Shown here: positions 46,900 through 56,364 of the stretch, piece after piece
Position numbering within the stretch: the first letter of the stretch is position 1
How the letters are laid out: the number at the start of each line of letters is the position of its first letter
Source of the DNA: Brasenia schreberi
Lineage: Eukaryota; Streptophyta; Magnoliopsida; Nymphaeales; Cabombaceae
DNA length: 64,000 nucleotides
Reading direction: 5' to 3'
Assembly: GCA_036023115.1 (NCBI GenBank)
Contig: JAYKKT010000087.1
Location: forward strand, 11,416,001 to 11,480,000
Made by a program: the position numbers and the translations under genes
Notes under the pieces: generated by a model
What the model saw: the letters and a program-made list of their open reading frames with translations, nothing else
The model's database searches: none
Told to the model about the DNA's origin: nothing

Positions 46900-47054
46900 C
46901 CCAGGGCGTATCGCCCGTATCGCGGCCCGTATCGCACGATACGGTGTGATACTGTGGGTTTCACGATACGGGCCCCCGTATCGTATCGTGGTGGCCCACG
47001 ATACGATATGTATCGCACCGTATCGTACGATACGGTGCGATACGGATAACACTG
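46900..47054. repeat. Subterminal CGTATCG / CGATACG array of the hAT element
   Basis: About 11 copies of the 7-mer in both orientations lie within 150 bases, many as inverted pairs (for example 'ccgtatcgtacgatacgg' near 47018-47037). hAT transposases such as Ac bind clustered short subterminal motifs, so these are candidate binding sites. The region is GC-rich compared with its neighbours. Confidence 0.75.
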
Positions 47055-49377
47055 TTATAGCCAATACAATCTTCAAAAAACGAGATGAACATTTAATTAC
47101 TTATAAGAGTGGCTTATCACAAACATAATTTGATTACTTTATTTGTAGAAAAAAAGATTGACCGTGTTGTAAAGATTGTAAAGTAATTCCAGGAGAAAGC
47201 TTAACCACCCAACATCGACTTATAGTTATGAATTTACAAATAAAAAAATGGACAAAGAAGAAAAGAGTGCATTGAGCTATTCAGACTAAATGGTGGAACC
47301 TCAAAAGCGAGAAAGAAGATATATTTAAACAGAAAGTCCTTCAAGGAGATGTTTGGAATTATGTTGGTACACCCTGTGATATGTGGAACAATATGGCTAT
47401 ACATATTAGGAAAGTGGCGAAAGATGTGTTAGGGGTATCTAAGGGAGGTGTACCGGCACAAAAAGAAGCTTGGTGGTGGAGTGAAGTAGTACAAAATAAA
47501 ATCAAGGCAAAGAGGACATGTTACAAATTACATTATGCTAAGAAAACTAGTGAAACTTTAGAAGCTTATAAGAAAGCAAAGAAGGAAGCGAAAAAGGCCG
47601 TTAGTGAAGCAAAAACTAAGATTTGGGACTCAAAAGAGGGTGAAAGAGATATTTTTGGGATAGCTAGGGCTAGAGATAAGAAAACTAAAGATCTTAATTA
47701 TGTTAGATGCATAAAAGACGATGATGAAAAAATTCTAGTGGCAAATGATGATATAAGAAATAGATGGAAAAACTATTTTTATAATATTTTTAATGAAAAT
47801 AAATATGTTAGTATTAGTTTAGGAGATTTAGCTAAGTCAGAAAAGTATATAAATCACAATTTCTACTGACGTATTCAAAAGAATGAAGTCAAAGAGGCTC
47901 TTAAACATATGAAGAGTGGTAAATCGGTAGGACCAGATAATATTCCTATAGAAGTTTGGAAAATACTAGGAGAAATAGGAATCACTTGGCTCACAAGACT
48001 ATTTAATGAAATATGGAAAAACCAAAAGATGCTCGAGGAATGGAGAGCAAGTACACTTATACCCATATATAAGAACAAGGGAGACATTCAAAATTGTGTG
48101 AATTATCGAGGTATCAAGTTAATGAGCCATACTATGAAATTATGGGAAAGAATTATCGAACATAGGTTAAGACAAGTATCAAGTATAACAGAGAACCAAT
48201 TTGGATTTATGTTAGGCAGATCTACTATTGAAGCGATTCACCTTTTGAGACGTCTTATGGAACATTTTAGAGCAAAAACGAAAGACCTTCACATGATATT
48301 TATTGATCTAGAAAAAGCTTATGATAGATTACCGAGAGAGGTTCTTTGGAGAACATTGGAAAAAAGGGGTATCCCATTGATATATATTAACCTTATAAGA
48401 GACATGTATGATGGTGCAAAAACATGTGTGAGGACTCATGAAGGAACGACAAACTTCTTTGAAGTTAATATTGGGTTACATCAAGGATCAACTTTAAGTC
48501 CATACTTATTTATATTGGTGATGGATGAATTAACAAAACATATTCAAGATAAAGTACCTTGGTGTATGTTATTTGTAGATGACATTGTATTAGTGGAATC
48601 TAAGGAAAAAGTTAATAGAAAATTGGAACTATGGAGAGAAACATTAGAAAGCAAAGGCCTCCGACTTAGTAGAACAAAGACAGAATATATGAAATGTAAG
48701 TTTGATCATTTGGCTACTTCAGAGACATAGAAATTAAAATTGGCACACATTGCATTCCCCAAAAGGAAAGTTTTAAATACCTAGGGTCAATTTTTCAAAG
48801 TGATGGAAGAATTGATGGAGATGTTACGCATAGAATTAATGCTGGTTGGTTAAAATGGAGAGGAGCATCAGGTATTCTTTGTGATAAGAAGATACCATTA
48901 AAATTAAAAGGTAAATATTATAGAGCAGCAATTAGGCCTGCCATATTTTATGGTTTCGAGTGTTGGGCAGTTAATCATCAACGTGTACAAAAGATGTCTG
49001 TGACAGAAATGAAGATGTTGAGATGGATGAGTGGTCGTACAAGAAAAGACCGTATAGATAATGAGGTTATTAGAAACAAATTAGGAGTGGCACCAATAGA
49101 GGATAAAATGAGAGAACATCGTTTAAGATGATTTGGACATATAGAAAGAAGATCAAAAGAAGAACCTGTAAGAAGGTTAGAAAAACTAAATTTGGAAAGT
49201 ATTAAAAGAGGTAGAGGACGACCACAAAAGTGTTGGAAAGAAACAATAAAGAATGATATAGCTTATTGTGAGTTAACTGCTAACATGGCACATGATAGGG
49301 ATCTGTGGAAACAAATAATCCATGTAGCCGACCCCGTCTAGTATGGGAAAAGGCTTAGTTGTTGTTGTTGTTGTTGT
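47055..49377 (+). mobile_element. RTE-like LINE, 5'-truncated, next to the hAT end
   Basis: It begins inside the endonuclease coding region ([17 protein letters not shown]) and runs through the reverse transcriptase (47909-48730: [43 protein letters not shown] with Val for Ala) to the 3' end 'ggcttagttg' and (TTG)n at 49355-49376. It keeps a KKAVSEAK segment absent from the copies in the KH-gene intron but lacks their EDLYKKLN segment. Stops (FY-TGA-RIQ near 47868) and a frameshift near 48722 inactivate it. No target duplication was found. Confidence 0.92.
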
Positions 49378-51482
49378 ATTGATACGCACACACTCCTTTT
49401 ATTATACATACACCTCTTTTTCTCATATTTTCCCAAAATACCCGCCCCTTTTCAGTAATTATAGAAATACCCTCGGGACAGAAATCAAGAGCTTCTCAAT
49501 CCTACTGCGGTAATCGGCTATCGGGCTTCATTTCCGTATGTTCATTCGCCCATTTGTCACTCCTTACCTCATTTCAACCCTGTACTACTTGATCTATAAC
49601 CATTTTTAGAAAAAGAACGGATTGAAATCCATTGAAAAGGGTCATAACGTGAGAAAAAAGAAAAACAAAGAAGAAAAAGAGGGCAAAGAAAAAAAATAAG
49701 ATTTTTTGGGCCGTTTCAAAGGGGGATTCTTTGATTTATCGAGATATGTTATTGATTTGGTGTTGTTTTTTCAATTTTTAGTCATTTTCATGCATTTTTT
49801 GCTCAATTTCTCGTTATACACGGCCCATGCACATCTCTCGCATTTGGTAGACGCACCTTAGGCACATCTTTCAACATACAATAGCCGAGCCCCAGGCACG
49901 TCTCCCTCACGCGAGAGATGCACTTGGAGCAAGTTTCTAGCAAACCTCATTTGTTGTACATGGTATCATAAATTTTCTTTTTTGCTATGTAGATATGGTT
50001 GATGGGACACAAGTATAATGAAATAACGTCACTATTTTATCTAGGAGATACAATGTCGTGTCATACGAATGACGCCCCTATAAACGACAATGAGAAGAAG
50101 AAGAAGCATGTCCTTCACGTTATTAAGAGGATACATCAAATCTAGATATTAAGATCGATATTAGAAACATTGAGGATGAAGAATTTTCTGATATACCGAG
50201 ATTGCTCTTGGGTTTTGAATGTCACATTACCTATAAGATCTATAAGGAACAATTAATTTCTAACTTTTAATATAATTTTATATTTGATATAAATACTCTA
50301 TATTCTAACTAACTATGTAAATGTATATTTACAGACATTTGAAACCATTGGTTCGTCGACTTTCCCTCTAGTGAAGCCATACCTCCCATTGGAGTGAGTG
50401 AATCCCATGACAGATACCCTGGTTCGGAGATGTGCCGTCGGCGACCGGAAGAATCTTTGACATCCCTATAGTGATAGTTTGCTTTGCTCATATCTTGTGG
50501 CTGGTTAACTTGCTTTTGAACTTGCGGCTCATTCTTTTGTATCATGTTCCTTTCACTAATGGAGGAACTATCTCTTTTATTCTTCTAGCTTTCCCCTCTG
50601 GGATCAAAACCAACAAGAGTGCCAACTAAGATCCACAAAATTCAGTCTAAAAGCATTAGCAAAAGTATTATATTCTTGGGCATAGCCTACATTTCACTTA
50701 TTGCATAGGGCTATCTGTTTTTTCATAGTCTCTCTGATTGAATTCGGACGTGGATCTGGTTCAAAAGTGGATTGCAGGCTTGGACTCACGTGGATATTAA
50801 TTAGCTCTTAAAATTCCTATCAATCAACAAGATCGACGCTTTTTCTCGACAAAATTCGAAATGATAGATTTGGAATCCGTTACTTAACAAAGGAAAAGCA
50901 ACTGAGACCATCTATTATGAAGTCTGCATTATGAAGAACAAACAAGATATTCCAAATTTTCGGCTCTTTTAAGAAGAAATTCGGACTTATCAATGCTTTT
51001 TCTAGATAAGTGGAGCATTTTTTGACCCCCTGTTTGGATTTTGGAAAGCTGTATTTCTGTGTTATCCTTAAAGGAACTACAAAATATCCAAAAAAACTCA
51101 TATATGCAATCATGTTCGAGTAATCTGGCCTTATGTATGCAATTTGGAAGATTCAACCTACCAAGAATCATATCAGACTCCGTGATTTCAATGTGACAAT
51201 TTAACTGTGTTAATCTAATTTCTTACAACTGTGTTACACTTGTTTCCCCTTAAACTAACTATACTTTCATTTTGTTTATGCATTTAAACAGCATGATATA
51301 AGATGTTCTCCAAACTAACCAAACCATAACGACATAAACCGTGGGTTTAACATTTAAAAAATGAAAAAATTGATGCGTGAACAGAAGTAGAAAGATTGGA
51401 TATGTTAGAGAATGCCGATTAGAGAGAGATGCTTAAGGTGATGGAGAGGTGGCAAGATAGGGATCAACATGAAAGTGCAATT
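49378..51482. other. No supported gene
   Basis: Intergenic sequence. 49590-49720 is A-rich. Short frames (such as 50309-50545 minus and 50880-51113 minus) overlap others and carry no motif. Nothing beyond general transposon-like debris can be named. Confidence 0.4.
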
Positions 51483-51490
51483 TAAATGAG

Positions 51491-51639
51491 CAGTGGCGGA
51501 CCCATGAACTTTTATGGGTGAGGCGCGCTTAGATTTGTATTTCATGTCCATAAAACACTTGTATTTTCCTATACATGATAAAAGAATTTTTTCGAGTGAA
51601 GTATTTGACTCACCTTGCCCTACAGTGTGTCCGCCACTA
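51491..51639. mobile_element. hAT-type MITE with 8-bp target duplication
   Basis: 149 bases with terminal inverted repeats CAGTGGCGGAC and GTCCGCCACTA (one terminal mismatch). Flanks are TAAATGAG (51483-51490) and GAAATGAG (51640-51647), an 8-bp target duplication with one mismatch, the hallmark of hAT. It has no coding capacity. The terminus differs from that of the 47054 hAT, so it belongs to another family. Confidence 0.88.
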
Positions 51640-51960
51640 GAAATGAGGCATATGAGGAACTCCGAAGAGTATTGAAAGAAAAAGGAGAATGTATGAGTTG
51701 AAAGCTAGCACGACAAAAGATAGTGCACGATGAGAGCCAAGAAACCATGCAACCACTCCACTTAGTATGAAATGAGGCTTGGTTCGGGTTCTCATTTTGG
51801 CCTTGGTACTTCATATGTAATAAGGCACTTAGCACAGGTCTTGTGGGTAAGTGCACTAGTCTTAAAGTAGTACGCTTTGGTTCAGTAAGTCCATTTAAAC
51901 AAGGTTTATGTGCCATAAACTGGCTAATCAAAACATGTTTTGCACACACCAACACTTCTT

Positions 51961-52030
51961 TGGTTCAAGTGGTTCAGCACTTGTTCCCCTTAACCAAGGT
52001 TTCGAGTTGAAACACTTGTTTCCCAAGACT
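51961..52030 (+). repeat. tRNA-like SINE head (weak)
   Basis: TGGTTCAAGTGGTTCAGC (51961) resembles an A box, and GGTTTCGAGTTG (51998-52009) a B box. No tail or target duplication was found. Confidence 0.35.
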
Positions 52031-52260
52031 TCACTTAAAGTGGCCGGATTGGGCGAGGTCCGTTCGGGGTGTTTGATTGCAAGGCCATAAACCATGACAT
52101 TGAAACTCCAGTTCGAGTTCTATGCCAATGGTGGACCGTAAATAAGATTCGTAATGGGTAAAAAGTGGAGTTATATGACCATGTTTTTCTTTTGTGTACC
52201 GAGGCTTGTGTTTGATTATATTCGGAATTGGAGTCCCAAGCCTTGTATTCAAACATTTCC

Positions 52261-53855
52261 TTGTGGTTTAAACTTAAAAAGAAAATTGCACATCAATGGA
52301 TATGCAGGTTATCAACTTATCACTGACTTCTAAACAGAATGGGTTTAGATCATATTACAACAAAAATGAATATAGCTAATTGGATAATAAGGTAATTATA
52401 AGAAAATTCAAAGTATATTCCAAATAAAGCGACTTCTCAGTTGGATTTCCCTCACATACATCCAGAATAAGAAAAATCCAAATCTGAATATGAATTTTTC
52501 AGTATCAAATCCTATTTTGGAACGGTGAATTTATCTTTCCTTATATAGCTGCACATCTACCTCAATATCTTCCAAGTTCTTTCTCACATTTTGATGGTTA
52601 ACTGCTCAATACTTGACACCCACATAATATTATTGTTCTTATTGCGAATATTTTGAAACATCACTTCGATCGACATCATACGAGACTTAAATACTTATTA
52701 TAGACCCAATTGCAAGCAAGTGGCAATATGTGTGACATAGCTAGACTGTGACTTGAAGGCAATCACATTAAAAACCCACCGCCCGCTCTTTATTTTGCCT
52801 TGGTGTATTTGTGACATTGCCAGCAACTAGAAGCTACAATTGTGAAGTCGACAAACTCGATATAGCTTGCTTTCAAGTACAATAATTTTGAAGGTTTTTA
52901 TGTTTTTGTAATATCTTTAGCTCATATAATTATTTATAGAAATGATCCAATCGTTCATATGATTAGCTGAATGATCAGTTCGAATTGAATTTGTTTGCAA
53001 GTGAATTGGATGTTCGATTCTAACTCAATGCAGCAATTGGATCCAAACCTAATACCAGTGTCAATGTTATAAACATTGAACGTACCGTATGATACGGTAT
53101 GACAATAGTGCATTTTGATACCATCCACGTGCCTGTGTTGCTTTTACCAATTTATTTGCGTGTATCACACCGTACTGTATGATATGCTACGTATGAAAGT
53201 TTTTTTGTGGTTTTCTACTTTTGAGGAGTTGATTTACTAATTGAAGAATAAAACATAATACCCAATTGCACAATGATGTACAATTATTCACAACCAGCGG
53301 AGATTACTGCAAAGTTGGTGTCTGAGTTTCTGGCAAAACTTGCAAACCCAACTGAACCAGCCCCTCTGGGTCTGGGTCCGGTTGTAGCTCCACCAGTTCA
53401 GGTCCAGTTGCAGGCTGGTTCAATTTCATGAAACAAAGAGGGGATTTAAAAACAGAACTAAAAATAGGAAACCGCTTCATGAAATGTGGAACTGAAAACG
53501 AATTGGCTGGTCTGTGGTTGCCAGTCTGGTTTCGGTTTCAGGTAGTTCATGTTGAAACCATCGGGCCAATTCCAAACTAGTCAGGTCTAGTTGGAGGGAC
53601 TTGGCTGACTTTGCTGGATTTGCATCACAGCCACTATTATGTCTTGGCATTGCGCGTGCTGTTGAATTATGTTAATTGCATTAGGTTCAGATCCAGATCC
53701 AAAGAATGAAATAAGACTTGCACTAATTTGACACTTTTTCTCACTCCAAAATGAAGCCGATCAATCCTAAGACCACTGTGAATCTAAAGTGGGTTTCATT
53801 TCAGATCCGAATTCGATCCGAAGGCCGGAACATGCCTGAGATTTGCTTTTAATCA
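52261..53855. other. No gene; possible hAT-related debris at 53056-53210
   Basis: Non-coding throughout. 53056-53210 holds CAGTGTCAATGTTATAAAC followed by 'accgtatgatacggtatga' and, 90 bases on, 'gtatcacaccgtactgtatg', which recalls the terminus and CGTATCG-type array of the hAT at 47054. It may be a diverged non-autonomous relative. 53440-53600 has the AACCG-rich pattern also seen at 43140-43560. Confidence 0.35.
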
Positions 53856-53868
53856 CGTGGGCAAGAGT

Positions 53869-54036
53869 GGTGGCGAGGACGTACCAGATGATAATCTTAC
53901 AACATTCAAATTATATTTACAGGAATTGAACGAGATGGAGTTTACCAAGTGTCTCCTTTATGCACATTTGGGCCCCAGAATTACAAAAGAATGCGGACCC
54001 TCTCGAAATAATGGTGGCGAGGACGTACCAGATGAT
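53869..54036. repeat. 24-bp direct repeat 144 bp apart
   Basis: An identical 24-base unit starting GGTGGCGAGGACGTACCAGA lies at 53869-53892 and 54013-54036. Both copies read SGGEDVPDD-like in the same frame of a 69-codon open frame (53857-54066) that has no other support as a gene. Confidence 0.85.
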
Positions 54037-54106
54037 GCGAAACGATCATATAGCGGTAAGTCGTAAGAAGCTACAACTCCGCCTCGGCTGACCCTCCTCT
54101 GAAACG

Positions 54107-54820
54107 CTATTGTGCGACTTGTTGCACCCGCTCCCGCACCTCCCCCGACTCCGGTTCCCCGGCCGACGGCAAACTCACAATCATCACGACAGCCTCACCA
54201 GAAACTTCATTTTCCGGCGGCTCTTCTTCCGCCGGAGCCTCCTCCTCTTTGGCCCGCAGGGGACGAGGGAGGAGGGTGGCGCGGCAGAGCGGGCAGGAAG
54301 TGTGAGAAGCGAGCCAAGCGTCGATGCATTCAACGTGAAAGAAATGACCGCAGAAGGGTAGCAGCTTCGCCATCTCCCCGGATTCGAACTCTCCAAGGCA
54401 CACCGCGCAGAGTGACGGCTCGTCGTCAGAGACGCTCTTGTAAGGGAAGGTCGGCAAGTCGACGATCGTTTCCCGATCAAGTCCACCGGACGTTGCAGAG
54501 GATTGGCGAATACCAACGGTGCGACGCCGCCGTCGAATGGCGTCTCTGGAGGAGGAGTCTTCGGCGAAACGGCGGACATAAACAGAGAAGAAACCCATGA
54601 AAAAGAGGGCAGTGAGGAGGACGAGGATGGTGACGACCATGGAGGAGTTGAAGGGAGGGGTTGTTTGGTTGAAGGGATTGGTGGTGGAATTGGTGTCGTT
54701 GCCGTTTATTGATGGTGGTCGTGGCTTCTCTAATTGTTTCGTTTCACGTTCGGTGGTGTTGGTGTTGGTTGTGGGTGGAGACGCTAGTTCAGTAGTCAAC
54801 AGTAGCCTTCTGCTTCTCAT
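54107..54820 (-). CDS. ATL-family RING-H2 E3 ubiquitin ligase
   Basis: Single-exon gene of 237 aa, normal for the mostly intronless ATL family. A short Thr/Asn-rich N-terminus precedes one transmembrane segment (61-82, MVVTILVLLTALFFMGFF). A basic patch RRRRR (96-100) follows, then the GLD motif (113-115, GLDRETIVDLPTFPY). The RING-H2 domain is complete: Cys138, Cys141, Cys157, His159, His162, Cys165, Cys176, Cys179, with Pro155 and Trp169 in their usual places for E2 binding. The tail is acidic (EEEAPAEEEPPENE) with no motif. ATL proteins sit in plasma or endomembranes and ubiquitinate partners in defence, nutrient or hormone responses; the specific substrate cannot be told. The ATG at 54820 is the first Met of the open frame. 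Intact. Confidence 0.95.
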   Translation of the reverse strand: MRSRRLLLTTELASPPTTNTNTTERETKQLEKPRPPSINGNDTNSTTNPFNQTTPPFNSSMVVTILVLLTALFFMGFFSVYVRRFAEDSSSRDAIRRRRRTVGIRQSSATSGGLDRETIVDLPTFPYKSVSDDEPSLCAVCLGEFESGEMAKLLPFCGHFFHVECIDAWLASHTSCPLCRATLLPRPLRAKEEEAPAEEEPPENEVSGEAVVMIVSLPSAGEPESGEVRERVQQVAQ

Positions 54821-56320
54821 ATTGTAAAACTTGCGTTTATGAAAGATATTGGGTTGTGGAAAGGGTTCTGGATTAGTTTCTAACTGACGTCGAGTGCGTG
54901 AAAGAGATCAGTAGACGAGAGGGAGAGAGACGGTGCGTGAAAGAGAACAGCTGGTACAACAGTACACCGAGAGATGTTTTCTATTATAGCCTCCTTTTCG
55001 ATCTTTAGATGGAGAATGATAGAAAAAGATCTCACTAGAGAGATTTCGGGTTTGTGAGGATATGGGTTTTGAAATATTTTTAAAAAGAGATGAGAAAGAA
55101 CAAAAACCGGTTTAAGCATCCATGGTTTAGAAGTTTGGAGTTTTAGCCCCACACGTCCCACAGAAACAACAAAGCGGCTTCTAATGGCGGTTTTCTGGAG
55201 TTAAAGAAAAAGCATAGGGGACCGAAAGGCACCGAGTCCAGATGCAAAGGGAATTAAAGATAAACACCAACACCCAAAATTATTTGCCACAGTTGCAGTT
55301 TCGTGATTACTTGTTTTTCTATTTACTTAACCAGGACATGAAAACCGACCAATAACTCTTGATGATGTATTAATAAATAACGTAAGTTGACTGTTTTTGT
55401 CACGTCCATGCAAGTAGAGGTGGTCAGTTTGGACCAACTTGACGGTTCGAAGTCAATCCCGAAAGCAATCTGAACCGAACTGGGACCTCCTCACTCCAGT
55501 AATAGTTTCATTCTCGAAAAATTGAACCCGAACAGAAATCGACGGTTCCAAACTATACTTTGTTTCCTTTTCCAAAATCTTATTCCTTAAAGCATTTTTT
55601 TAAAAATAAAACCGAAACCAAGTTGAAACCTGTAACAGCCTGAAACCATATTTGAAACTGGTGAAACCAGAACCAGACCTAAAACAGCAAGAGGACTGAT
55701 TCGATTATGGAACTGTTTTCGTGGAACCAGAATCATTTTGACATAGCAAACTGATGTTCAGCTTGACCATCTAGTTGCTCGATTGGTTCGTTCAAGATAT
55801 GGAAATGAGATAAAGAACATGGTTATAAGTTAGAAAGATAGATCAAACGGCTTAGATCGGCTCATTCAGCCCATTTCCAGCCCTGACATGTACCCAACCA
55901 AGAAGAACAAAAGAAAAAAATATGAAATAGCGGGTTGTCTACACAATGAAACCTAATCCTCAGGCCAAGTTAGGCAGGGTACGTTTTCATAAGAAAAAGT
56001 TATTTATCAGCGCCGTAGATTCTTTCAAGATTTTCTAACCTTCAACTTAGTTAATTTCATCAAGTATATTATTATAAAACTAAATATGTATCTAGCTTTG
56101 TCAATTGCAATCCAATAAAAAGACTCCATAAAAGAGTGAATGGACTCTACACTTTATCATTCTTTTTATTGCTTCGACCGTCGAGAGCAGCTTTGATAGG
56201 GCTAACTACATCAAGGCAGCCTCTAGAAAATAACTGGTAGATTTCACTTGAGTCTTAAACATTCCAATCCACTTCCATTTGCCCCTTTAAAGTGGAAACA
56301 GAAATCAAACCTCCTGATTC
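54821..56320. other. No gene; ATL promoter region then dispersed repeat
   Basis: 54821-55000 upstream of the minus-strand ATL start should hold its 5' UTR and promoter. 55430-55740 is an AACCGAAACC-rich stretch like 43140-43560. No coding region is supported. Confidence 0.4.
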
Positions 56321-56330
56321 TTAAATTGAA

Positions 56331-56364
56331 ACAACAACAACAACTAAGCCTTTTCCCATACTAG
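56331..56364 (-). mobile_element. 34-bp LINE 3'-end insertion with target duplication
   Basis: (CAA)n followed by CTAAGCCTTTTCCCATACTA is the exact reverse complement of the 3' terminus of the long LINEs. It is flanked by TTAAATTGAAA at 56321-56331 and 56368-56378, an 11-bp target duplication. It is therefore a complete insertion event truncated almost to the tail. Confidence 0.88.

Larger units (their letters stand above)
44080..47054 (-). mobile_element. hAT DNA transposon (right end intact, left end not found)
   Basis: It contains the transposase gene (44080-46502) and, upstream of it, a non-coding region ending at 47054. Read on the minus strand the outer terminus is CAGTGTTATCCGTATCGC, with the CAGTG start usual for plant hAT terminal inverted repeats. 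Internal to it lies a dense array of CGTATCG/CGATACG. No matching CAGTG terminus is visible left of 44080, so the left end is deleted, rearranged or too diverged. LINE sequence begins at the very next base (47055). Confidence 0.8.

Noticed and set aside
54112..54600. 162-codon and other Arg/Pro-rich plus-strand frames over the ATL gene
   Set aside because: These are shadow frames of the GC-rich ATL coding region, which is intact on the minus strand with all RING residues.
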